Positions 21,181 to 31,695 of a stretch of 47,920 bases of DNA are shown here, one piece after another. A model generated the notes under the pieces. It made no database searches. It was not told where the DNA came from and was given only the letters and a program-made list of their open reading frames with translations. The translations under genes were made by a program, and so were the position numbers. Each line of letters opens with the position of its first letter. Position 1 is the stretch's first letter. Source of the DNA: Phytophthora quininea (lineage: Eukaryota; Oomycota; Peronosporomycetes; Peronosporales; Peronosporaceae); the NCBI GenBank assembly GCA_011947345.1, contig JAAVTG010000763.1, positions 1 through 47,920 on the forward strand. Reading direction: 5' to 3'.

Positions 21181-23892
21181 TCAGGCCTGTTGTTTAATCT
21201 CGCCGCCGTCGAGTTCTTGGGTCCAGTCAAATGGCTCCCAGTCCGTTAGAAACGCCAACACGTCGCGTTTTTCACTTTCCAGAGAACGACGATTGTCTCC
21301 TTCCCGTCGTCTATACTTCGGTGGCTCCACCTCTAACATACCAGCCACAACATTCACACCAAAGTCTTGTGGAAACTTCGCTTCATCTTCGATAACATGC
21401 GCATACCCCCACGACCTTCGTTAGTCCGCCACTCAATGTGAAAGTACGAAAACGTGGGTGGGACGTAATTCCGAATCCCGCCTTTGCTGGTGTCGATGAT
21501 CGGCTTGTGCGTACTCCACTCTCCGTCTGCCTGCATCAGTTCCTGCTTAAAGTAAAGCGGTGTATCTAGGGCCAACTCCGTCGCCACAGGAATGCACTCA
21601 ATTTCTGTGTGCCGCTTCCTATGAGGAGCGCTAGTCTGCTCAATAAAGACCATGGTGGTGTTGTACTGCTTCTCGCACATGCGCACCAAGGCGCTTTGGA
21701 AACGAGTGATTTCCTCACTTACCTGTTCATCCGCTTGGGCAACAGAGCAAGTGTGGTCGATTGGCACGATCACGCAGTGACCAGGATGCAGTCGAGGACG
21801 GCTCGGCACCGCTAGATATGTGAACTCACCTAACGACAGCGTCAAATGATGCTTGAAAGCAGGACTCTTCATGCACAACTGGCATTTCTGCGTGCGTACA
21901 TCCCACTTCTTCGTCTCATTCACAGCCATCGCATGTTCACGTTGGGCCTGAGCACGTCGAGTCAGATTCGAGCCAGGGTCCTGCAGCATTTTCATATCTA
22001 CTTGGTCCTCTTCGTCAAACCCGCTAGAAAGATTCTGTGCGTTCACTTCCGTACCCTTGTATCGAGAGCCTAAGCGCACAATATTCCGTGCGTGGACAGC
22101 GTCCATGTTGCCTTGTCCAGCACGTGTGCTAGACATTCGCTCTTCACGCACAAGCTCTTCTAGTGATGCTGCCACATCTGGTCCGCTAATGTCCATCGGA
22201 TCCGTCTGTTTCTTCTTCCCCTTTCGTGACCCGTAGCGCATGTCTTCCTTTTCTAGCGGAGGCAGAGCACCCGTGATAGCCTCAAAGTGCGGGACAGCAG
22301 CGGCGGTTTTCTCGCGCTCGTACTGAGCCTCCAATTCGTTCAGCTGCTCCGTCAACTTGCGGAATAGTTCAGTTTTGCCCATCATTTGCGCTCTTAAAGC
22401 CTTCGCGGCAAGTTTGTTCAGCTCAACTTTCACATCGCCAGCATCCTTCGTTGGTGGGGAAGCTACAGAAAAAGCTTTTGCAGTTATCCCTGTTTCAAAC
22501 GGCGCAGCCTTTGCGCGGGAGATGTCTGTGGAACCTCCGGTACTGACAAGTTGCTGGGTTTCCTGCCACCATACAAAAATGCGTTTCTCTTCTCTAATTC
22601 TTCCCGCTCGGCCGCCATTCTTGCCTTGTCAACAACTCGCGTCGGTGTTGTAGCCCTGTTAGGCTTCTTCTGCTCTTGCTGGACTGGCGTCGGAGTCGAC
22701 GATTGATTCTTTTCCTTCCCTTGTGTTTTGCTACTCTCGTCACGATCACATCGCACAGGAGAACGAGAACGACGTCGAGATTGAGATCGCGATCGCCGTT
22801 CCGATTTCCGCTGACGCTTTGCACGGTCAGACCTTCCTTGGCTTCGGCTGCGGCTACGGCTACGGTGACGGGAGTTGTACCGCCGTGAATCGCTGCGAGA
22901 CCTGTCACCACGTCTGGAATTCCTCGAGTTATTATCACGATCTTCAAAATCTGGCAACTTGTCGTAGTCAATCGGTTCGTCTTCTTCCTTGTCATCTCCT
23001 CGGCGCATAGATCCACGATCTGTATGAGACCGTGTTCGACTATCATCTTGCATGCTTTGATTCACAGATCGCTGCACGCGCGTGGAGTAGTTGGACAGTA
23101 GTGTCTTATCCTTCGCGTCTCGTCCAATGTGGAGAGGTCGTCGTTCCCGTCCAGGCTTGTTGCTGTCCTCATCATCGATACGATGGCGTTTGTACTGTAG
23201 ATGAGCGTTGTCTCGTGCGGAACCTCGTGCGCTCTCTTTCAGTGCATTGACAGATCCAAACCGCTCGTTAACGACGTCCTCCAGGGTCGACCCAGAGGCT
23301 CGTGCACGGTCTTCTGCCCGCTTCAGCATTTTGGCTCGCCAACTCGCTCCTCCATCGCCAAAAAGCGGCACATCTCCGTCATCTTCTAGCTTACTTTCTT
23401 CAGGAGCATTCCCCTCCCCACGCACGATTTTACTGGAGACTGTGGGCGCTGCGTCTGGGTTTTTAGGGTCGTAGAGTCCATAAACCATGCCTGTGACGGG
23501 CTCTCTCATGCCTGCTTCGATCTCGTCCTGGATTTTCTTTTGTTTGGCTTCTTCTTTCAGCTCCTCTGCTGTCTTCACGGCCTCCATCGGCTCTGCATCC
23601 AGCCTCATAAAAGGCTGGCAACAACAGAATCAGGTTACCCCTCTATAGGAATAACTACCAACGTTTGTCTTACCATGGACATCCAGTCGTCTCTCGGCAA
23701 CGCTGCCTTGGTTCCCTCGCTATTGTCACCCTCTACCTCCTCGTCGCTGATGCTGTGTCTCCTGTGCTTGTGCTTCTTCTTGCCATCCTTCATCTTCTCC
23801 TTGTCCTTCTTCCCGCGCTTCTTGTCCCTCCTGTCGCCCCCGCTGGCCTCCGCGCGGCTCACGAACTTGAGACCTTGCAGAAGCGAGCTCAT
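21181..23892 (-). CDS. CWF19-like splicing-associated protein (CWF19L2 type)
   Basis: Minus strand, exon 1 23674-23892, 59-bp GT-AG intron 23615-23673, exon 2 down to TGA at 21181; about 880 residues. The N-terminus is Lys-rich ([20 protein letters not shown]). A long Arg/Ser/Asp-rich region ([20 protein letters not shown]) resembles splicing-factor RS domains. The C-terminus has the two CwfJ domains: [20 protein letters not shown], then [20 protein letters not shown] (HIT-like fold), EIECIPVA, and after a frame change the CwfJ-C2 segment ([20 protein letters not shown]). In yeast and animals these proteins associate with late or post-catalytic spliceosomes and lariat turnover. Two -1 breaks, at GGG 22556-22558 and CCCCC 21406-21410; one base in each restores a conserved reading through to the stop. 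A nuclear role is expected from the family. Confidence 0.9.
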
Positions 23893-23915
23893 CGTTTGTG
23901 GTTCAGCTACAACCC

Positions 23916-23923
23916 TTGAATGA
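23916..23923 (-). promoter_or_regulatory. Putative initiator of the CWF19-like gene
   Basis: On the minus strand, TCATTCAA fits the TCAYTYN core and lies 24-31 bases upstream of the ATG at 23892. It abuts a repeat-like sequence starting at 23926, so its assignment is uncertain. Confidence 0.35.
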
Positions 23924-23925
23924 AT

Positions 23926-24060
23926 GGGCGCCTTCCATAACTATTATAAAACCGTTGTATACAACCCTAATCCGGTCATTAAAAGTCGCATTAAACGACA
24001 CTCATTTGTCGGCTATTTTGATCGCCTTTGTGTTTAATGCGATCAAACCGTCAGCGTTTT
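23926..24060. repeat. Short dispersed repeat with internal inverted repeat (MITE-like)
   Basis: GGGCGCCTTCCA at 23926-23937, followed by about 25 further partly matching bases, recurs in both arms of the inverted duplication (46407-46418, and reversed at 42848-42859). Inside this copy GTCGCATTAAAC (23985-23996) pairs with GTTTAATGCGA (24032-24042), giving foldback potential. No target duplication could be defined. It sits directly upstream of the CWF19-like gene. Confidence 0.4.
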
Positions 24061-24091
24061 TATGTTTTACTTTGATGTTCTCTCAGCTTGG

Positions 24092-24370
24092 GTGAGAGCT
24101 AGGGATGCAACATTTTAAATCGTTTCGATTGGCTTGGTGGATCGGTTGGATTTGATCGGCGTCTGATCGTGTTGCAGCACTGACCAATCGACACGATTCC
24201 AATCGCCAATTTATCGGACCGATTGCGATTGTAAAACTACCTGTAATATTCAATGGTTTGGCGTTCTTCAGATACTGCATATTTCAACAGGTATAAGGCA
24301 AAGCGTTTCGATTGGACCGATTGAATCGATCGGATCGATACGTTTCGACTCCGATTGAATCGATTTCGAG
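24092..24370. repeat. Left terminus of the hAT element: TSD, TIR and subterminal motifs
   Basis: After the 8-bp duplication and TAGGGATG come CGATTGG, CGGTTGG, GACCAATCG, CCAATCG, ACCGATTGCGATT and then GATTGGACCGATTGAATCGAT, with GATTGAATCGAT repeated near 24350. Such subterminal repeats are typical binding sites for hAT transposases; binding here is inferred. Confidence 0.65.
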
Positions 24371-24437
24371 GATATATCCGGATCCGGATAAATTATCCCT
24401 CCCCTTTAGCATCCTGCCAGCGTGCTTGCCGTACGCA

Positions 24438-26505
24438 ATGGATAGCACGGAAGATGTCGACCACGACGAGAATTCTGCGCCTGTAGAGGTGGTTGGGTCA
24501 ATGTCGAGCGAGCAGCAGCATCGAAAACGGTCAGACATTTGGCCGTTTATAGAAGATGTTGGCGACGGTACGTACTCTTGTAAGTGCTGTACTAAAGCTT
24601 CCAAGTCCCAGATTTGGAACTCGAAAGCTCACTCTACCATGAGAGTTCACTTAGAAAAGAATCATGCTGATGAATATAGTAGGGCTAATTCCTCTCAACA
24701 AACTGGCCTGTTTTCATTTTTTGAGAGAAGCGTTAAGCCTCGCATCGGAGGCGAGTTTTCCAAAGAACAAGCTGATGCGGCACTTGTCGACCGGGTGGTC
24801 GAAAACTCCCAGCCATTCGCGATAGTAGAGCAAAATAAGTTCATCGCGTTTTGCAACACGCTACAACCGTCATATAAGGTGCCAGTACGCCAAACTAGCC
24901 ATCGACACGTTCTTTCGAAATGGACATTGGAAAAAGAGCTGGCAAGGGAAACGCTGGTCCCAGAAATTGCCGGCCGCCATACAGGCATCACGACCGACAT
25001 GTGGACGTCAGCAGCTAACCGTGGCTACATGGTAGTAACTTTGCACTGGATGGATGAGAACTGGAACATGAGGTCTGTAATTTTGGGCTTCCAAAGAGTT
25101 GAATATCCTCACACCGGCGTTCGTCTCGCTGACCATCTCCTTAATGTTGTTTGTGCAATGCACGGTGATCTGATGAAGTCTATGTGGGGTATAACAACCG
25201 ATAATGCCTCCAACAATAGCACCATGGTGGATTCGATCAACAACAAGTTGCCAAACAAAATATGTGAGTACCTTCAAACCGCTATCCTTCTATCTGCCTC
25301 AACGCCAACAGAAATGAAAGATGACGTCCTTGCGGACCCTCCAGTCGTATTTCAAGTCCACTGCCTAGCGCATGTTCTCCAGCTTGGGGTGAAAGAGGGC
25401 TTAAAGAGGTGTCCACTGGTCGACAGTAGTATCGGCGTAATTCGTGACATCATGAAGAAACTCTCGGAAGCCCCATCGATTTGCGAAGCCCTTCAGCGCC
25501 TGTGCGAGGCGCTGAACGTCGCTTTCGGCAACCCGAGCTTGATTGTGTGACAAGATGGAATAGTACATGGGAAATGGTAATGACAGCAATCAAGCTTCGA
25601 AAGCCTGTTGAAGAGCTGCAGAGAAGAATTCGCGATCGCCACGCAGGATATACTGACTTCAAAATCGCTCCGGATAGCCGCATGGCCGCTGCAATACCAC
25701 ACGAAACCTGGGTCGCTCTCACGGAGTTCTGTCGCTTCTTAACACCCGCGAAAGCAGCAACAACTATGATGTCAGGCAAAAACTATCCAACGTTCGGCAT
25801 GGCAGTCGTTGTATTTTCGATGGTCTCCAATCATGCCGCGAAAGTCATGGCCAGTACTACGTCACGATATACAGCAGCATTTGCTTCCGCGTTCAAGTCC
25901 AAATTAAATGAGTATGAAGACCAAGTGAGAACTCACCAGGCCAAGATTGCAGCTCTTCTTGACCCTCGAGCAAAATTAATGATGCAAAGCGGCAATAACA
26001 ATATTAGCGTCATCAAGCAAGCCGTTCGCGATGAATACGAAGCCGAATATCGCACAGCTTTGAGGCACGTCAGCAAGAAGCGAGTACATCTCCAGAGACG
26101 CAACAGGAGGAGCAAGATATCGTGCTTGGTGAGGCGCTGGACCAGATGATCGAGGAGAATTTTGGGCTTGAAGATCTGACAACGTTTGCTGGAGAAACAT
26201 TTGCTTCAGAACTGGACCGCTGGCTTGTTCACAGAGATCCGATGATGCACTCCAAAACGAAGAGCGATGAGGTCTGCCGGTGGATGCGTAGTCTCGAGGG
26301 GTTTCCACGAATCCAGATCATGGCCCGGGACTATCTCGCGGTGATGGCAACTTCTGTTCCAAGTGAGCAGGCGTTTTCCGCAGCTGGTTCTACCGTCAGC
26401 ATTCGCCGTGCTCGACTTAGCGATGATGCAGTTCAAACAGTGTCTGAAATGCAGTCATTTCTCAAGTTTAACTATGCGACCGCGAAGCTCACTGGAGACA
26501 GGTAA
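24438..26505 (+). CDS. hAT transposase with BED zinc finger
   Basis: The start at ATG 24438 (MDSTEDVDHDENSAP) is preferred over an upstream in-frame ATG at 24312, which would translate the subterminal repeats. About 690 residues after allowing two -1 gaps. A BED-type finger (CKCC...STMRVHLEKNH) lies near residues 45-75. The RNase H-like core shows GITTDMWTSAANRGYM and, about 65 residues on, GITTDNASNN, supplying the two catalytic Asp positions. The C-terminal hAT dimerisation region reads MARDYLAVMATSVPSEQAFS then AAGSTVSIRRARLSDDAV. Breaks: near CCC 25532-25534, where one more C gives PELDCVTRWNSTW, and near 26073. Both are -1 and could be sequence error, so the transposase may be intact. 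The protein would cut and rejoin element ends through the TIR and subterminal sites. Confidence 0.85.
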
Positions 26506-26780
26506 CTCAATGGCTCTCGATGCTAGGCAATGCAAACGCGATCAACTGCTTCCACAAAGATCCACTAGCTCCCCAAAACTCTAGATGATGATCTCCACTA
26601 TCCAGACGTCAGGTTACTAAAGGTCCAGGTACCTTTGCAATAATAATTCGTCCGTTTTTTCATCTCGATAGCGTTGGCGCTGCGTGCGTATCGGAGACGT
26701 CGCACGGAGTACAAACAACACCGCCAGCCTTCTTTGCACTTCTCCCCACTGCAAAGCTAGCTCCACGATCGAACAGGCCA
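26506..26780. other. Convergent spacer between transposase and annexin
   Basis: Holds the 3' ends of the transposase (plus) and the annexin-like gene (minus). No other feature seen. Being inside the hAT element, it may contain the inner junction of the captured segment. Confidence 0.4.
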
Positions 26781-27948
26781 TCACCGCTGAGTAGACCAAC
26801 TCGTCACTCTTGTAGAATCACCACCTCCATGGGCTCCAGCAGAATCAACACCATCGTTAGCTGAACGTTGTAGTTTCTGGTGCGCTTTAGATATGCCGTC
26901 AATCTGTGCTTGAACAGCATAGCGCTCTTCATCCGTCTTCGAGAGCAGCAGGGCCACCAAAGCTGACTCGTCCGCCACCGCACCCGTGCAGATGCGCTGG
27001 ATGTCCTGTGCAGCCGCGTCGATCTCGCCCGAGAATGTCATCGACTCGCTGATGCCGCCCTCACGCGCATACCGCACGTACAGACCGCTCAACGCAGCAG
27101 CACCTACGGATACCAGCGCCGAGGACTCAGCCTCGCCGCTTCGAGCAGCCAATACCGCCGTCTCCGAGCTGCCAGTGCCGCTCTTCCCTGCAGTTGCCTT
27201 CTCCTCCACTGACGCACCCGCCCAAATGGCCGCAGTGCTCACGCTCGAACTCGAGCCGCTCAAAGGAGCAGCACCCCAGACCAACCCAGATGCAGATGTA
27301 GACAGTGATGTCGACGCAGACGCGCCGAACTCCTTCTCAGCAGCGTCGAGCCGACAAGAGCAGCTGGCAGTACTCGCCGCTCACCACACTCTGGATGCGC
27401 GCGCGCAGCTCCTGGCGGTACACGCGCATGTAGATGATGCGGATCTGCACCAGCAGACGGTAGTACCGCACCACCCAAGCGCTCAGCCCGTACACGTTCT
27501 TGCAGGCACGCTTCAGCGTCGTCTTGAGCAGCTCCGCGAGCAGGTTCATCGGCTCCAGGACTGAGCGGATCAGGGATAGCAGTGACAACCTGGCGTCGCC
27601 GGAGAACTCCTGCTTGATCGCTCCCGCGATGTCCGACTTGTATTTTGCCGTGTACGCGCTAGTGATGTTGCGCACACGCTCCGCAGGGCTCAGCACCAAG
27701 ATGTTGATGAAGGTCGTTTCGTCCGTGCCCATACGGTCTTCGCCGGCCTAGTACAACGCGTCCACGTCCGAGGCAGCCTTCTCGCTCGTGTGCACCAACG
27801 CATCAAAGGCACCCACCTCGTCACGCATGGCGTTCAGGATCACCTTCTTCAGGTCGCCCTTTAAAACACTCAGAAGGTCTTCTCCGTACTTCTCCTGGAA
27901 CGTCTTCTTCGGCAGAGTGATCTCTGCGTTCGAGCGAGCCATTATCAC
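26781..27948 (-). pseudogene. Annexin-family gene carried inside the hAT element
   Basis: Minus strand from ATG 27948. The first repeat-end motif, TFQEKYGEDLLSVLKGDLKK, is followed by a full annexin repeat with GEDRMGTDETTFINILVLSP and YTAKYKSDIAGAIKQEFSGD. A third repeat-like region (YRQELRARIQSVVSGEYCQL) and, after a frame change, DIQRICTGAVADESALVALL plus LSKTDEERYAVQAQIDG complete about 390 codons. GxGTDE-type type-II Ca2+ sites suggest membrane-phospholipid binding as in other annexins. The copy has no intron. An in-frame TAG at 27748-27750 stands where annexins usually have Lys (LYKAGED-like context), and a frame change occurs near 27338, so the gene is probably damaged; the shift may be sequence error, the nonsense codon less likely so. 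Its location between transposase and right TIR suggests capture from the host genome. Confidence 0.75.
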
Positions 27949-28236
27949 CGCGTAGACCCCCTTCGTCGTGCTAGCTGCCAGGGTGTCGCTTCCAGAATAA
28001 GTTCTCAGAGTTTGTCTTTATATGTTGGTTGTAGAAAGTTAATTTTTTTTTGTGAATGGGGAAGTGCTCGGGTTTGCGGGGTTTGCCTCGACAAAACTCA
28101 TATCGACAATCCGATTGAGTCGGCAAACCAATCGGAAGCGGTCGGAATTAGCTGGATTTATAATCCAATCGATCGGATTGGTCAGATGAGCCATTTGACC
28201 AATCCGATTGGTCGCTTTAACATCCCTACTGAGAGC
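27949..28236. repeat. Right terminus of the hAT element: annexin 5' flank, subterminal motifs, TIR and TSD
   Basis: From about 28085 the sequence is dense in CCGATTG, CCAATCGG and GATCGGATTGGTC, ending GACCAATCCGATTGGTCGC and CATCCCTA. The motif type matches the left end. The short T-rich stretch 27949-28080 is the 5' flank of the annexin gene and must contain the switch from captured to transposon sequence. Confidence 0.6.
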
Positions 28237-28955
28237 ACAGCACGTTTTTGTTTTTGCGGTTGAAGTTGCGCTTTTCTGAATTTTCCAATTTTGGGAGTCG
28301 CTTCTGACGCCTCTCCAGCGTTTCGAGCTCGCCTTGACTTGCTTTAACTATCCACTTGCTCTGCTACGGGACACTGTCCGGACATCACTGTGCGTACCGA
28401 GTTGACTTAAGACAGTCCCGGTCGTATTCAACTACCTGAACCTCGGCCGGGAACTACGGTACTTCACTCGCGCTCGAAAAAGTGAAACGCAGTCCGTCGC
28501 TTCGTATACCTTTGTAGCCTCAGCTTAACTTGAGCGGACCACTACTGCGCTCAACCTGTACGCACTCGAGCCAACCAGAGCGCTTCATTTGCCCCTTGGA
28601 TAAATGCTCGACATTTGGGTGCATCAGCGCACACATTAGAAATAGAGCAGAAACCGAGGTGTAGCACGAAGTGGCGCACTTCTGGCGTGGGCAACGAAGA
28701 AGAATGCGCTGCGATCTGCATAGCTGCGCGCTAGCAGGCGACACCTAATGGCGCTGTAGGCGCCTACACTGAGCGCTGAGAGCCAAGATGTAGTTGGCGC
28801 AACGTAAGCGACCTGGTCAAGCGTGGATAAAGGAGGATATGCAGAAGAGGATAGATCACAAATGACTAATAGGTGACCAACTCGTGCGTGTATTGATTTG
28901 TTAGAAATGGAAGGACTACACTGTCGCTACCTACCAAAGCATTCGATTGTTACTG
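28237..28955. other. Intergenic region with a 14-bp palindrome
   Basis: No gene supported. TGTAGGCGCCTACA (28755-28768) is a perfect palindrome next to GCGCT and AGCGC, giving a longer imperfect hairpin. Its role is unknown; it may be a repeat end or 3' flank of the SET gene. Confidence 0.35.
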
Positions 28956-29810
28956 TTAAGCTGCATTGGAGACACAATCTGCAAGACCGCAAACGCACTG
29001 GAACATCCGTTCGTGGCGGCGCCGGTAGTCGAAGGTGTGCTCTTGAAGAGGAGGAATGTCTCGAGCAGCGAAGGTGCCGAGGCGTGTGGTATTCGTCCAA
29101 GTGAACTCGTACAATCTGCAGTTTGGATGACACGAGTGATTGAGGAACCTGCTCTGGTTCCCGCAACGCAGTGCGTCGATGTAAATGTTGGCGCTTCCTC
29201 CTCCCCACAGCGCTTTTGCTTTCATCTGGACCTGAGAGCGCCTATTGGGCCGTGCGACAGCATCTTGTTCGTGCAGTACCTCCCCGACATGCTCAACAAC
29301 GAACGCATTCGTGGGAATTAAAGTGTAGCAGACTGCCCTAAGTTCGACTCGAGTTTCGATCAGCTCAAGCTTGTATCGAGGAGAGAACCGATTCCCGCAG
29401 CCGTCCTCGTTCTGGCAGTTTGTGTCATCACAAACGATGGAAGTGGCAACATTCAGGCATGAACTCGATAGCTCGGCGCCATCGTCAGCCACACACAAAG
29501 TGTCACACTCGCAGTCGTCTTCATCCGTTCCATCCAACGTATTCACATCTGGATACGGTCGTGATATAGAGAACAAGTTGGCGCCAATTTGAGGAATGTG
29601 GAGTGGAAACTCGATTGGAACAACGAAGCCATAATCGCCACCAACTGGTGGCATATCTTGTGGCGGCATGGGTGGAGTTGAGCTTGGCACCCGCGGGTTT
29701 GTCGGAGTGTTTTCCATGCTAGAGTGTACATGCCGAGATCGCGGGGTTTGGAATATGCTGTTCCAAGCCTGTTGGGCAGCTGATTGTTTTGCACTACTGT
29801 ATATATTCAT
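28956..29810 (-). CDS. SET-domain protein, putative histone lysine methyltransferase
   Basis: A single uninterrupted 284-residue frame on the minus strand. The N-terminal ~90 residues are Pro/Ser-rich. A Cys-rich pre-SET (AWS-like) region follows (CECDTLC, SSCLNVATSIVCDDTNCQ, CGNRF). The SET core contains NAFVVEHVGEVLHE, IDALRCGNQSRFLNHSCHPN (the NHSCxPN cofactor-binding motif) and GTFAARDIPPLQEHTFDY. The post-SET Cys cluster is FQCVCGLADC. This order fits AWS-SET-postSET enzymes that methylate histone lysines, typically in the nucleus. The catalytic-site motifs look complete and there is no frameshift. A second, broken SET gene lies at 37971-39103, and the surroundings are transposon-rich, so this gene may belong to a lineage-expanded, transposon-associated set; that is inference. 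Confidence 0.85.
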   Translation of the reverse strand: MNIYSSAKQSAAQQAWNSIFQTPRSRHVHSSMENTPTNPRVPSSTPPMPPQDMPPVGGDYGFVVPIEFPLHIPQIGANLFSISRPYPDVNTLDGTDEDDCECDTLCVADDGAELSSSCLNVATSIVCDDTNCQNEDGCGNRFSPRYKLELIETRVELRAVCYTLIPTNAFVVEHVGEVLHEQDAVARPNRRSQVQMKAKALWGGGSANIYIDALRCGNQSRFLNHSCHPNCRLYEFTWTNTTRLGTFAARDIPPLQEHTFDYRRRHERMFQCVCGLADCVSNAA

Positions 29811-30097
29811 GGCGGCACTTGGACATTTCTTGGAACTGTGTTGAAGGTTGATGCTTGAGAAGGGTAAATTGCTAATGGCGTGGTTGACAAAGAATAACTG
29901 GAGGAAGGGCTTTTGCCTCTGTTGAGTTTGCCGTTCAAGATGAAGTTCATGCAGTGTTTAGTGCTGTTGAATGGTTCGTCTGCCTGGATCCAGAAGGTGG
30001 TGCGTTACATGCGTTCGTGTTGAAGTTAGGCGTCTGTTCGCTGCATTTGCGCCCAGTCCGGGTGCGGCTATACAGATTCATTCGCAAAGTCGAGCTG
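29811..30097. other. Divergent intergenic region between the SET gene and an unrecognised gene
   Basis: About 290 bp separate the two start codons. An open frame extends upstream of 30098 on the plus strand, so the second gene could begin earlier. No clear initiator. Confidence 0.35.
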
Positions 30098-30702
30098 ATG
30101 CCGACAACCTTGGAACAAATTCGAGCCGAGTTGGAGGCTCAACAAGAGGAGGCCGCACGTCCAGCTTTCCAAGATGTGGGCGCTATTCGCTCATTTGTTG
30201 CTGTGAACAAGCCGCCGCCGACCGAGAACATATCGATGGAGATGTGCGTGCTGAAGATTGAAGAGCGAGAAAAGTGCTGGTATATGGAGCTGATTGATCG
30301 GGCGCTAGAACGACAGTTTGACCAGATGAACGCTGTTTATCACGCGCTCGACTTCTCGTGCCGCGCCAAGTACATATTTCAGCTTCGCTGTGGACGAACC
30401 GGGACCGACAATCTAACGAGCTCAACTACCGCGTCGGGTTCACGTACCGGTTTGAAAAGGTTCATAGTTTGAAGCTTCAGTACGACAACCCTGTAAGAAG
30501 CCTTCAAATTCACCACCGGATGCTTGCAGAGACGATTGCTGCGTTGACAAGCACAGATGGCGACCGTCGCTCAAGCCCTCCAAGTCAAAACGCCGTGGAA
30601 AACGGCGGCGACACTCCAAATGTATTGGGAGAGCATCCTCAACGTGGAAAACATACCGCACGACCACTACTAAAGCGAAAGACCCGGGGAAAGACATCGT
30701 AG
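30098..30702 (+). CDS. Unrecognised protein, helical, one probable frameshift
   Basis: From ATG 30098: MPTTLEQIRAELEAQQEEAA, PAFQDVGAIRSFVAVNKPPP, then EREKCWYMELIDRALERQFD and NAVYHALDFSCRAKYIF. A -1 change near 30385 leads to TNRDRQSNELNYRVGFTYRF and IHHRMLAETIAALTSTDGD, ending with a Lys/Arg-rich tail at 30702. The first half looks alpha-helical, the tail basic enough for nuclear localisation. No domain is recognised. The continuous amphipathic character on both sides of the break supports a real gene; it could equally be an accessory gene of a neighbouring mobile element. Confidence 0.45.
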
Positions 30703-31695
30703 TCGAGGCATCAACTGAATCTCCTGCGAAGAAGTCTTGCTCTATATCAGAGGATACGCCATGATACGTGTGTACTATTACGACGTGGTGTGTGGAGTGA
30801 TCATACCGGTGGTGTTGCACAGACCCGAAGACGAAGACGTGTTTGCTTTGATGTGTTGGATTTGCTTAAAACGTAGTACTGTGTCAGTGCCATATCTTCC
30901 GAGTATATAGCTATTTTGTGTCCCCTTTGTTTGGGAGTGGCTAGCGTCAGTTATGTGCGGTGAGCTATTGGATTTGGCCATGATCCTCGTCTGGTAGCTG
31001 CGTCTGGAGTTCTGTGGCCGTTGGATGCAATAGATTGGATCGCTCGCCTTTCGAGGTGGTTTTTATTCAAGCGTGTCGTCTCGGAAACAATGGTATCCGC
31101 AGTTATTACGAAGGCGACGCGCAAAGGTGGAAAGCTCACGCAGTTTTCAGAGTGTATCGTCAGCTCTTCGGGTGCTTTAGCACACTCTATCATAAGTTGT
31201 TTAGCATTTGTTGTTTCTCTCACGGATGCTACGGTATGCTCCGGAGCTTTGTTGTCTCTCGTGAAAAAAATGTCGACGGCAAGCGGCTGCGATTTGAAAC
31301 TTAGTTCTCCGTTGGCGTTAGAATCAACGGGAAGGCGCCTTTCACTGTGGCCCATCCCCAGTTGCCGTTGCTTTTTGGTTGGAAGTCATGACGGGATTGA
31401 CGTCATTGTTTGCCCGGATGTGGTGTCCAACCCATCCTTTCACCAAGTACGTTTAATTGTGCTGATGTCTAGTTGTAGGCGAACTATGCAGACCCAAGAA
31501 TACTTTCTCGTACGCTTGGTCGTGGAATATCGTCAAGTCCGGGCTCCCAGACTCTTCTGTCAAAGTACCGTTGGTCAGTTAAACTCGCCAGCAATTTTTA
31601 AAGGATGGCTGTTGCTCAGGTTGTGTGACGTTGTTGAAGTCGCTCATGTGCGGTATCAAATCAAACCGCCTACCGAGAGTATTTTGATATTTGCA
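30703..31695. other. Region upstream of the Helitron gene
   Basis: A plus-strand open frame runs in from 31021 and is continuous with the Helitron N-terminal frame from 31696, so part may be 5' leader or extra N-terminus. Nothing in 31021-31690 resembles a known domain. The Helitron 5' end probably lies here but was not located. Confidence 0.35.

Larger units (their letters stand above)
24100..28228. mobile_element. hAT-superfamily DNA transposon with internal annexin gene
   Basis: Left end TAGGGATG (24100-24107) and right end CATCCCTA (28221-28228) are inverted copies. They are flanked by 8-bp sequences GTGAGAGC (24092-24099) and CTGAGAGC (28229-28236), a 7-of-8 match, as expected for hAT target duplication. 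Both ends carry clustered GATTGG/CCAATC subterminal motifs. The element is 4129 bp and holds a BED-finger hAT transposase on the plus strand. Between the transposase and the right TIR, on the minus strand, lies an annexin-family gene. Boundary and transposase evidence agree, so the annexin appears to be inside the element; a later nested insertion is the alternative. Confidence 0.8.
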
